A stretch of 11,719 bases of DNA from Gammaproteobacteria bacterium (GTDB lineage: Bacteria > Pseudomonadota > Gammaproteobacteria > UBA6429 > Thiohalophilaceae). The notes beneath the pieces are model-generated. The model had not been told where the DNA came from. It saw only the letters and a list, made by a program, of their open reading frames with translations, and made no database searches. Below, piece after piece: positions 1 to 6,247 of this stretch. The translations under genes and the position numbers were made by a program. The stretch's first letter is position 1. Each line of letters starts with the position of its first letter. The stretch is taken from positions 1 to 11,719 of the forward strand of contig QILH01000223.1 in assembly GCA_003233255.1 (NCBI GenBank), written 5' to 3'.

Positions 1-648
1 TATGTGGTTCCACAAGTGGTTGAAGTATTTGAAGATATGGGTCAGGAATTACCGCTGATGACCCGTATCCTGATTACGGTCAGCGGTGTGTTTCGTGATT
101 ATTTTGTAGTTATGTTTTTCGGCGTCATCGCATTGGTCATGGGCACGGTGTATATCTTAAAAAAACCCGGTCCGAGGTATAAATTTCATGTATTTATTTT
201 AAAATTACCGATCCTGGGTCGTTTTGTTCGCGGGGTGAATACGTCTCGCTTTGCGCGAACCCTGAGTATATTGGCGGCAAGTGGTGTCACTATATTAGAT
301 GCACTCAGGATCGCCAGTCAGGTGGTCAGTAATCTGCCGATGCGTGAGGCGGTCAAAATAGCATCTCATAAGGTGCGTGAGGGCGCTGGTCTGGCTAAAT
401 CCCTGGAACAAAGTGGTTATTTTCCACCGATGACCGTCAATTTGATCGCCAGTGGTGAGCTTAGTGGTAATCTGGAAGAAATGCTGGAGCGAGCGTCAAT
501 CAATCAGGAACGTGAGCAGGAAACACAGATAGCCTTTTTGATGAGTATGCTCGAACCGATACTCATTATTGTGATGGGCATGGTAGTGTTATTTATTGTA
601 ATGGCTACCTTACTGCCTATCTTTAATATGAATCAGTTAATTAGTTAA
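1..648 (+). CDS. gspF: Type II secretion system inner-membrane platform protein GspF (C-terminal part, 5'-truncated)
   Basis: Polytopic inner-membrane protein of the T2SS assembly platform; in the family it contacts the GspE ATPase and GspL and is thought to help pseudopilin assembly. The reading frame is open from base 1, so only about the last 215 residues of an expected ~400 are present. They begin in the typical YVVP...VVEVFEDMGQ.LPLMT region, followed by a membrane segment (fragment residues ~33-53). The second copy of the T2SSF helical domain follows (~80-180: RFARTLSILAASGV, ...GELSGNLEEML). A long C-terminal hydrophobic segment (~182-206) ends at ...PIFNMNQLIS, the usual family ending. 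The TAA stop overlaps the ribosome-binding site of gspG. The downstream G-to-N genes separate it from the homologous type IV pilus protein PilC. The true start lies outside the window. Confidence 0.97.
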   Translation, partial: YVVPQVVEVFEDMGQELPLMTRILITVSGVFRDYFVVMFFGVIALVMGTVYILKKPGPRYKFHVFILKLPILGRFVRGVNTSRFARTLSILAASGVTILDALRIASQVVSNLPMREAVKIASHKVREGAGLAKSLEQSGYFPPMTVNLIASGELSGNLEEMLERASINQEREQETQIAFLMSMLEPILIIVMGMVVLFIVMATLLPIFNMNQLIS

Positions 649-652
649 AGGA
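648..652 (+). promoter_or_regulatory. Ribosome-binding site of gspG
   Basis: AAGGA, 8 bases before the gspG ATG at 661, partly inside the gspF stop codon. This is a good Shine-Dalgarno for the most abundant pseudopilin. By contrast, gspH, gspJ and gspM have little or none. Confidence 0.75.
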
Positions 653-660
653 AACGTATT

Positions 661-1095
661 ATGAATATTAAAAGCCAGTCTGGTTTTACTTTAATCGAAG
701 TGATGGTGGTGGTCGTCATTCTCGGTATTTTAGCCGCGGTGGTGGTGCCGAATATTATGGATGAGCCGGAAAATGCACGTATTAATAAAGCCAAACAGGA
801 CATCCGTGCGCTTGAGTTGGCCCTGGATCGATACAGGTTACATAATTCTGACTACCCAAGCACCGAACAGGGATTACAGGCGCTGGTAAAAAAACCAACT
901 GGTGCACCCGAACCTAGAAGCTGGAAAGGGCCCTATGTAAAAAAAATGACGGACGATCCCTGGAAAAATGAATATCAGTATTTAAGTCCCGGTACGCATG
1001 GCAAGATCGATATTTTCTCAGTCGGTAAAAACTCGGCGTCACCTGATGATGATATTGGTAACTGGAATCTGGATGAAGATTTCACGGCTAACTAA
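661..1095 (+). CDS. gspG: Major pseudopilin GspG
   Basis: Main subunit of the periplasmic T2SS pseudopilus, made as a prepilin that the prepilin peptidase (GspO/PilD) cleaves and N-methylates. The 8-residue leader MNIKSQSG ends at the cleavage site G8|F9. The FTLIEVMVVVVILGILAA helix follows, with the required Glu at mature position 5 (E13). The GspG-specific core is present: MDEPENARINKAKQDIRALE, then YPSTEQGLQAL and DPW. The C-terminus carries DDDIGNWNLDED (residues 129-140), from the calcium-binding region. That loop is shorter than in the homologues I remember: GADG is replaced by GKNS and the GG(E/T)G stretch is missing. Length 144 is normal for the family. The ATG at 661 is supported by AAGGA eight bases upstream and by the leader length. 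Confidence 0.98.
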   Translation: MNIKSQSGFTLIEVMVVVVILGILAAVVVPNIMDEPENARINKAKQDIRALELALDRYRLHNSDYPSTEQGLQALVKKPTGAPEPRSWKGPYVKKMTDDPWKNEYQYLSPGTHGKIDIFSVGKNSASPDDDIGNWNLDEDFTAN

Positions 1096-1138
1096 AATGG
1101 CCTGCTGCTTTTTGCAAAATAACGATTAACGTCGCCAC

Positions 1139-1732
1139 ATGAAAAAATCACTGCAAAGCGGCTTTACCTTAATCGAGATGATGGTGGTGCTCGTGATCAT
1201 GGGCGTCATTGTGTCGATGATGGTGATCTCATTAAATTCCAATGAGATCAAGGAGGATATGGAAGTTGAGATGACTCGGCTGCATGTCTTGATCAATCTT
1301 GCGCAAGAGGAAGCCATTTTGCAAGGCCAGGTGATGTCTCTAGCTATTAGTGAAAACACATATCGCTTTGATATTTTAAACGTAGAAAACGAGACCTGGC
1401 AGCCACTGGTAGACGAAAAGGTGTTTCGAGAACGCAGCATTATCCCTGGAACGTCATTCTCACTGGTTATCGATGAGATTGAAAAGGAAGCCAGAAATAT
1501 AGAGTTTAAACGTGAGCTGACCTTGCAGGAAGAAAAAGAAAAAAGAGAAAAGCAAAAACAGGCCAGTGATGAGGAAGAAAGAAAATATCAGCGCGTTTAC
1601 ATCGAACCGAGTGGAGAAATGTTTCCATTTGAATTGATCTTGCGAAATGAAGATGACAGCGTGGAAGTTAAATTAGTACTTGGCGCGGATGGAAAAATAA
1701 AAGTTGTGATGCCGGAGGATTTTAATTCGTGA
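1139..1732 (+). CDS. gspH: Minor pseudopilin GspH
   Basis: Minor pseudopilin that in known systems links the GspI-J-K tip complex to the GspG shaft. The prepilin leader MKKSLQSG ends at G8|F9. FTLIEMMVVLVIMGVIVS follows, with Glu at mature position 5, then a long amphipathic helix (DMEVEMTRLHVLINLAQEEA, residues ~40-59). The C-terminal domain has the family-like YIEPSGEMFPFEL (~154-166). Residues ~118-150 form a very charged Lys/Glu stretch (EEKEKREKQKQ, then DEEERK), probably an exposed loop. At 197 residues it is at the long end for GspH. An in-frame TAA at 1127-1129 rules out a start more than three codons further upstream. The 43-base gap after gspG shows no clear Shine-Dalgarno. The stop overlaps the gspI start (GTGA). 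FimT-type type IV pilin is the homologous alternative, but the operon position favours GspH. Confidence 0.93.
   Translation: MKKSLQSGFTLIEMMVVLVIMGVIVSMMVISLNSNEIKEDMEVEMTRLHVLINLAQEEAILQGQVMSLAISENTYRFDILNVENETWQPLVDEKVFRERSIIPGTSFSLVIDEIEKEARNIEFKRELTLQEEKEKREKQKQASDEEERKYQRVYIEPSGEMFPFELILRNEDDSVEVKLVLGADGKIKVVMPEDFNS
1714..1719 (+). promoter_or_regulatory. Ribosome-binding site deciding the GTG start of gspI
   Basis: GGAGGA inside the end of gspH, 9 bases before the GTG at 1729. This strong Shine-Dalgarno supports the non-AUG start. An in-frame TAA at 1723-1725 excludes any earlier start. Confidence 0.75.
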
Positions 1733-2115
1733 TTATAAACCGATCAAAGCATAGTAAGGGCTTTACCCTGATTGAAGTGCTGGTGGCGATGGTGATTCTG
1801 TCGCTGAGCTTGTTAGCGGCCATCAAAGTCGCTTCGGCAGTCACACGATCCGCGATCGATTTGCAGGACATTACGATTGCACACTGGGTCGCGATGAACA
1901 AGGTTGTGGAGTTGCGTTTGGCGAAAGCGTTGCCCAGAACCGGTCGCTCGAATGGTCAGGATGAAATGGCAGGACGCGAATGGCGTTGGGATATTTTGGT
2001 TGCTGAAACACCTTATCCAAAACTTCGCGAGGTACGTGTTGAGGTTAAGCCTGCGACAGATGACGCCGACGCTCCGCCCACTACGACAGTGATCTCATTG
2101 ATAAGTAAATTGTGA
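1729..2115 (+). CDS. gspI: Minor pseudopilin GspI
   Basis: Minor pseudopilin that nucleates the T2SS pseudopilus tip by binding GspJ and GspK. The GTG start overlaps the gspH stop in a GTGA tetranucleotide and is forced by an in-frame TAA two codons upstream. The leader (VIINRSKHSKG) is basic and ends at G11|F12. FTLIEVLVAMVILSLSLLAA follows, with Glu at mature position 5. The family signature AHWVAMNKVVELRL (residues ~46-59) is clear, followed by GREWRWDI (~82-89) and the short beta-rich C-terminal domain. Length 128 is typical. Its own stop overlaps the next gene's start in a second GTGA, implying translational coupling through H-I-J. Confidence 0.95.
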   Translation: MIINRSKHSKGFTLIEVLVAMVILSLSLLAAIKVASAVTRSAIDLQDITIAHWVAMNKVVELRLAKALPRTGRSNGQDEMAGREWRWDILVAETPYPKLREVRVEVKPATDDADAPPTTTVISLISKL

Positions 2116-2744
2116 TTAGAAAATTAACAAAACAAACGGGTTTTACCTTATTTGAGCTATTAGTTGCCATGGCGGTATTTGGTGTGGTTTCGTATATGGC
2201 TTACACGGGGTTAGCGCAGATTTTGCAGGCACGAGAGCAGATAACCATAACGCAGGATCGTCTTGCCAATATCCAGTTGGCCTTTTTAAACCTGGAACGT
2301 GATTTACAACATGTTGTTAAACGACCGATACGCAATAGCTTTGGTGATTATGTTGGCGAGGTGGTCGGCGATGAACTTGCTGACTATCGTCTGGCGATAA
2401 CGCGTGGTGGACGCCACGTACCTAATGATTTTCCGATGAGTAATTTGATGCGCGTTGGTTATGTTCTGGAAGATGAGACCTTATACCGTATCTCCTGGCC
2501 GGTACTGGATCAGGCGCAAGACACGCAACCGCGCAAAAAAAGAATATTAATGAACGTGGAAAATGTCGAAGTACGATTTTTAAGCGCCAAAGGCGAGTGG
2601 GAAACCAGTTGGGACTCTGCTGAAACGCCAATCGATCAGGAACAAAATTCACAGGCCATGGGAATCCCGCGTGCAGTTGCCGTTAAAATTACCATCAAAG
2701 ATTACGGTGCTATCAATCGTATGTTTTTGATGCCCGAGGTTTAA
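2112..2744 (+). CDS. gspJ: Minor pseudopilin GspJ
   Basis: Minor pseudopilin of the T2SS tip complex with GspI and GspK. The GTG start at 2112 overlaps the gspI TGA. An in-frame TAA at 2106-2108 leaves no upstream alternative, and the site has only a weak Shine-Dalgarno, so initiation probably depends on coupling. The leader VIRKLTKQTG ends at G10|F11. FTLFELLVAMAVFGVVS follows, with Glu at mature position 5. Family landmarks are LERDLQHVVKRPIRN (residues ~61-75), RVGYVLEDETLYRISWPVLD (~114-133) and the beta-rich C-terminal domain ending at ...MFLMPEV. Length 210 fits GspJ and exceeds PilW/PilV-like fragments of similar start. It ends three bases before gspK and in the same frame. Confidence 0.95.
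   Translation: MIRKLTKQTGFTLFELLVAMAVFGVVSYMAYTGLAQILQAREQITITQDRLANIQLAFLNLERDLQHVVKRPIRNSFGDYVGEVVGDELADYRLAITRGGRHVPNDFPMSNLMRVGYVLEDETLYRISWPVLDQAQDTQPRKKRILMNVENVEVRFLSAKGEWETSWDSAETPIDQEQNSQAMGIPRAVAVKITIKDYGAINRMFLMPEV
2736..2739 (+). promoter_or_regulatory. Ribosome-binding site deciding the TTG start of gspK
   Basis: GAGG near the end of gspJ, 8 bases before the TTG at 2748. The frame is closed by the gspJ TAA at 2742-2744, and the first downstream ATG falls within the hydrophobic helix. This site and the TTG are therefore the only arrangement that keeps a basic prepilin leader. Confidence 0.65.
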
Positions 2745-2747
2745 GCG

Positions 2748-3683
2748 TTGAAGATATTTTCGCACAGACCGTTTACCAAAGGCGTTGCTTTGATTACTGC
2801 GCTGATGGTCATGAGCCTGGCCACGATAACGGCGGTATCGATGACGGCGGATCAACAGATCTATATGCGGCGTACGGAAAATATTCGTGACCATGAACAG
2901 GTTTTTATGTATCTGTTAAGTGCAGAAGATTTTACCAAAATTGTTTTAGCCGAAGATGACCCGAAACAGGATTCCTTTAAGGATGACTGGTATAGCGAAG
3001 AGCCAATAGTTTTTCCTATCGAGGGTGGTGTGTTAACCGGCAAAGTCTCAGACTTACAGGGTAAATTAAATGTAAATAATTTATCCAGAACTCCGCGTAA
3101 TAAATGGGATGAGGATCGGCTTCGTCAGGCTATGATTAATAATAATATACCAACTGACTTAGCGAGTATTATTATTGACTGGATGGACGATAATCAGGAT
3201 GCATTGCCGGGCGGTGCCGAAGATGTAGATTACTTAAATGGTGACCGGCCCTATCGCACTGCAGGAACGAAAATGGGCAGCATATCGGAATTAAAGTTAT
3301 TAAAAGGGATGAATCAGGAGAAATACGAAGAATTACTTGAGGTGCTTACGGTTATTCCCAACGAGGACAACGCAACTATAAATATTAATACCGCCCCGGC
3401 GGAGGTGCTGCGTATTATTATTCCCGAATTGAGTGAAACGGAAGCCGACGATCTGGCAGAGGATCTGGCTGAGAATCCGTTAAAGGAACCCGGTGACTTG
3501 ATCGACCATGCGCTGGTCAAAGGAAAGAAAATGGATGTGAACGGATTAAGTACGGAGACAAATTATTTCCTGTTAGAGTCGTTTGCTTCCGTGCAACGGG
3601 CTAGATCAAGAATGGACAGTATTCTCTATCGCCAGGACAAGGACAACATTAAAGTCGTGATACGTTCGCAGGGAGGCCTGTAA
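2748..3683 (+). CDS. gspK: Minor pseudopilin GspK (tip subunit)
   Basis: Large minor pseudopilin that caps the T2SS pseudopilus. The leader MKIFSHRPFTKG (TTG start) ends at G12|V13. VALITALMVMSLATITAVS follows with Thr, not Glu, at mature position 5; absence of that Glu is characteristic of GspK. Family motifs are DLQGKLNVNNL (residues ~102-112), IDWMDDNQ with GGAEDVDYL (~143-163), PYRTAGTKMGSISELKLLKG (~168-187; calcium-site region) and the helix-hairpin-helix-like ININTAPAEVL (~211-221). Length 311 is normal. Spacing to gspJ is three bases and the two genes share a frame. The TAA stop overlaps the gspL start by one base (TAATG). Confidence 0.97.
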   Translation: MKIFSHRPFTKGVALITALMVMSLATITAVSMTADQQIYMRRTENIRDHEQVFMYLLSAEDFTKIVLAEDDPKQDSFKDDWYSEEPIVFPIEGGVLTGKVSDLQGKLNVNNLSRTPRNKWDEDRLRQAMINNNIPTDLASIIIDWMDDNQDALPGGAEDVDYLNGDRPYRTAGTKMGSISELKLLKGMNQEKYEELLEVLTVIPNEDNATININTAPAEVLRIIIPELSETEADDLAEDLAENPLKEPGDLIDHALVKGKKMDVNGLSTETNYFLLESFASVQRARSRMDSILYRQDKDNIKVVIRSQGGL

Positions 3684-4906
3684 TGGCGCGAACTATATTA
3701 TTGCGTATAGATCCTACTGCAACGGAAGCAAGCTGGCAGCGAGTTGAAAACGGACAATTAGCCGGCTCGTTTCACAAAGGCCGTTTAGCGGAGGCTTATC
3801 GTTATTGTCGTGGTGCCAGTGTCGTGGTGATGGTCCCTGCAGAAGAGGTATTTATTACCCAAATTCTGTTGCCGGGTAAAAATCGAAAGAAATTGATTAA
3901 AGCGGTTCCCTATGCCGTGGAAGATCAGATCGTTGATGATATCGAAACGCTTCATTTTGCCTTAAGCCCCGCACCGCAGGACGGTAAATTTATTGTTGCT
4001 GCGGTCGAGACACAATTGATCGGTTACTGGGATAACGCCCTGAAGGCGGCAAGAATTCATGCTGAAACCATGATTCCAGATGTATTAGCGTTGTTGGACT
4101 CGAAAGAATCCTGGTCGGTTTTGTTAGAACCGAATCGAGCTCTGGTGCGAACCCCAAATGGTATGTTCAGTAGTGATATCGAAAATTTACCGTTGATGTT
4201 AAATAATCTACACAAACAGGCAGAACAAAAGCCAGAAGACGTTACTGTTTATGACTGTTCCCTGGCGAATCATATGACCACATTAAAAGCCCTGTGTGCG
4301 GATATTGAATTTAGTTTAATCGATTGTGCGGACGGTGTGTTTGGCGTATTCGCGCGTCACTATGAGCCACGTAACAGCGTAAACCTGTTGCAAGGTGAAT
4401 TTAATCGTCAGCAGGGAATTGGCCGTCATCTAAAACCCTGGATACCGGCGGCAGCATTATTTGCCGTCTGGATAGGCTGGCAACTGGTGGTGAACATCTC
4501 TGCACTGATTGACCTTGGTAATCGCAGTGAAGAGCTTACCCTGCAAATGCAGAATGTATACAAAACCGCTTTTCGTGGTGCAAAAAAACCGCCGTTGGGT
4601 TATGAGCGCAGTAGCATGGAGTCGAAACTCAACAAGTTGCTTGAGAAACAGGGACAGGCCAAAGGCGGATTGCAGGAAATGCTGGTCAAGACAGCGCCGA
4701 TTTTAAAAAATGTCAAAGGCGTTGTTATTGATGGTCTGAGGTTTAGTAATGGCAAGCTGGATATTGATTTAACCGTACAAGGCTCCGGCGATGTTGAACC
4801 GCTGGAAAAGAAAATAAAGCAGAAAACGGGCTGGGAAGTAAAGTCGAATGCGAGCACCTCGAAGGGTGTGACGAAAGTTCGTTTGAATATAAAGAGTTCG
4901 AGTTAA
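3683..4906 (+). CDS. gspL: Type II secretion system assembly platform protein GspL
   Basis: Bitopic inner-membrane protein that connects the cytoplasmic ATPase GspE to the platform and binds GspM. The N-terminal actin-like cytoplasmic domain (residues ~1-245) contains the family stretch KAVPYAVEDQIVDDIETLHF (73-92) and the pre-membrane NLLQGEF (234-240). One membrane helix lies at ~253-272 (WIPAAALFAVWIGWQLVV). A periplasmic stalk and ferredoxin-like domain (~300-407, VKGVVIDGLRFSNGKLDIDL) completes it. Length 407 is typical. The ATG shares one base with the gspK stop, with GGGAGG six bases upstream (3671-3676). It resembles PilM+PilN fused, as expected for GspL; the position between K and M settles the call. 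Confidence 0.96.
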   Translation: MARTILLRIDPTATEASWQRVENGQLAGSFHKGRLAEAYRYCRGASVVVMVPAEEVFITQILLPGKNRKKLIKAVPYAVEDQIVDDIETLHFALSPAPQDGKFIVAAVETQLIGYWDNALKAARIHAETMIPDVLALLDSKESWSVLLEPNRALVRTPNGMFSSDIENLPLMLNNLHKQAEQKPEDVTVYDCSLANHMTTLKALCADIEFSLIDCADGVFGVFARHYEPRNSVNLLQGEFNRQQGIGRHLKPWIPAAALFAVWIGWQLVVNISALIDLGNRSEELTLQMQNVYKTAFRGAKKPPLGYERSSMESKLNKLLEKQGQAKGGLQEMLVKTAPILKNVKGVVIDGLRFSNGKLDIDLTVQGSGDVEPLEKKIKQKTGWEVKSNASTSKGVTKVRLNIKSSS

Positions 4907-4917
4907 AATATTTATTT

Positions 4918-5409
4918 ATGAATGAGAATATAGAAAAAATTAAAAATCAGTTTGAGCAGCTAAACAATCGCGAGCGCACGCTTGTGATAGCTGCGGTGGT
5001 GGCGTTGGTCTTTTTTATACCGTATCAACTTATCTGGGCGCCGATTGTAAATGGGGTGGAGGACAAACGTAATATAGTTGAGCAACAGGAACAGGATTTA
5101 ATCTGGATGCAATCAAGGTTAAATGAAGTGCAGCAGTTGTCTCGCCAGACGAATAATAATGCGGCTACTGGAAAATCTCTCTATGGTTTAATTGAAAAAA
5201 CAGCTCGACAAAAATTCGGTAGCGATATTCGTATCCAGCAAGAAGGCAAAAAAGGTATTCGCGTACAATTAAAGGATGCAGGTTTTGATGCGGTGATGAC
5301 CTGGTTAGATGATTTACAGGTTAAATACAAAGTTAACATCAAGGATTTTAAAATAGACCGAAGTAAAATTGCAGGCAATGTACGCGCCAGCATTCTGGTA
5401 GGAAATTAA
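4918..5409 (+). CDS. gspM: Type II secretion system assembly platform protein GspM
   Basis: Small inner-membrane partner of GspL. The layout is the usual one. There is a short cytoplasmic N-terminus ending in FEQLNNRER (12-20) and one membrane helix (~21-43, TLVIAAVVALVFFIPYQLIW). A Glu/Gln-rich likely coiled coil follows (~47-78), then a periplasmic ferredoxin-like domain (~85-163, containing FDAVMTWLDDLQ). Length 163 is normal. The ATG lies 11 bases after gspL in a gap made only of A and T, with no Shine-Dalgarno; no usable in-frame start lies just upstream. The TAA overlaps the gspN ATG by one base. Sequence is weakly conserved in this family, so the call rests on topology plus position. 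Confidence 0.94.
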   Translation: MNENIEKIKNQFEQLNNRERTLVIAAVVALVFFIPYQLIWAPIVNGVEDKRNIVEQQEQDLIWMQSRLNEVQQLSRQTNNNAATGKSLYGLIEKTARQKFGSDIRIQQEGKKGIRVQLKDAGFDAVMTWLDDLQVKYKVNIKDFKIDRSKIAGNVRASILVGN

Positions 5410-6227
5410 TGATAAGCCTGAAACTTTCTAAAAAAAATCGACGCCTGGTGTATGTTGGTCTTGGTTTTTATCTAGCATTCCTACTGATTACTCTGCCGGC
5501 CAGCTTTTTAACCCGTTACATTTTACCCTCGGTTGATCCTGCCGGAGTAGTCAAGTTACAAAGCGTGCGTGGCAGCTTATGGTCTGGTCAGGCGAACGAT
5601 ACTCGCATCGGCAAGTTTTATCTTGGCGCTTTAGATTGGGATCTAAGCAGTTTAGGATTATTGCTGGGGAATATTAATCTGGATGTTGAATTTAAATCGG
5701 ACATTGCAAATGGCTTAGGTGAAGTATCGCTTGGTTTCGGTGGGTCAACATCGGCAAATGATGTGGAACTCAATTTTCCGGCAGAAATGTTGCAACCGTT
5801 TTTTTCCGGGTTTCCAATTAGTATTTCGGGTGATTTACGCGGTACCATAAACGAATTGAATTATGTCCAGTTTGAGCAATTACAGGCCGATGGTCGCATT
5901 GTCTGGCAAGAGGCTGCTTTACGCGCACCACAAAATATTGAGTTAGGCGATTTTTTAATAGAAATGTCTCCGCATAATCAAGGCACAAAAATAAAGATCA
6001 CTGATGAAAATCAAGGGCCGGTTAAAACCGAATTGAATATAAAATTAAGTGGTAATGGTAAATACACCGTAAATGGGTGGATGCAGGCAAGAGATCAAAG
6101 TCAGCAACACATCACGGAGGCATTACGGTTTATTGGTGCTCGTGCAGACAGTAGCGGCCGGTTCTGGGTGTCGTATAATGGTAGTTTAGGCCAGAAGAGT
6201 ATTAGCGGGCAAAGAAAAATTCGCTAG
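5409..6227 (+). CDS. gspN: Type II secretion system protein GspN
   Basis: Last gene of the gsp operon and an accessory inner-membrane protein present in only some T2SS; its mechanistic role is not well defined. A basic N-terminus (SKKNRRLVY) precedes one membrane helix (~13-36). A large, probably periplasmic, beta-rich region follows. The family signature VKLQSVRGSLWSGQA (residues ~48-62) is visible, then ALDWDLSSLGLLLGNI (~74-89) and repeated strand-like segments (DLRGTINEL, DGRIVWQEAAL). Length 272 fits. The ATG overlaps the gspM stop (TAATG), with AGGA at 5400-5403. It ends 20 bases before the convergent pilR stop; I see no terminator in the gap. Confidence 0.92.
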   Translation: MISLKLSKKNRRLVYVGLGFYLAFLLITLPASFLTRYILPSVDPAGVVKLQSVRGSLWSGQANDTRIGKFYLGALDWDLSSLGLLLGNINLDVEFKSDIANGLGEVSLGFGGSTSANDVELNFPAEMLQPFFSGFPISISGDLRGTINELNYVQFEQLQADGRIVWQEAALRAPQNIELGDFLIEMSPHNQGTKIKITDENQGPVKTELNIKLSGNGKYTVNGWMQARDQSQQHITEALRFIGARADSSGRFWVSYNGSLGQKSISGQRKIR

Positions 6228-6247
6228 CGGGTATTGATTGGATTCAT

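Noticed and set aside
1096..1138. gspG-gspH gap considered as an attenuating stem-loop
   Set aside because: It contains the palindrome TTTTGCAAAA, but no stable stem with a loop could be drawn.
1126..1440. Minus-strand open frame of 104 codons opposite gspH
   Set aside because: It lies antisense to a well-supported pseudopilin gene, has no recognisable domain and no convincing ribosome-binding site.
1139..3683. Reading H-I-J-K as type IV minor pilins (FimT/FimU, PilV, PilW, PilX)
   Set aside because: The order between gspG and gspL, the GspK calcium and NINTAP motifs, and the GspI/GspJ signatures fit T2SS pseudopilins.
6222..6229. Palindrome CGCTAGCG at the gspN stop, considered as a terminator
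   Set aside because: There is no loop and the T-run on the minus strand is interrupted; it cannot form a normal terminator hairpin.
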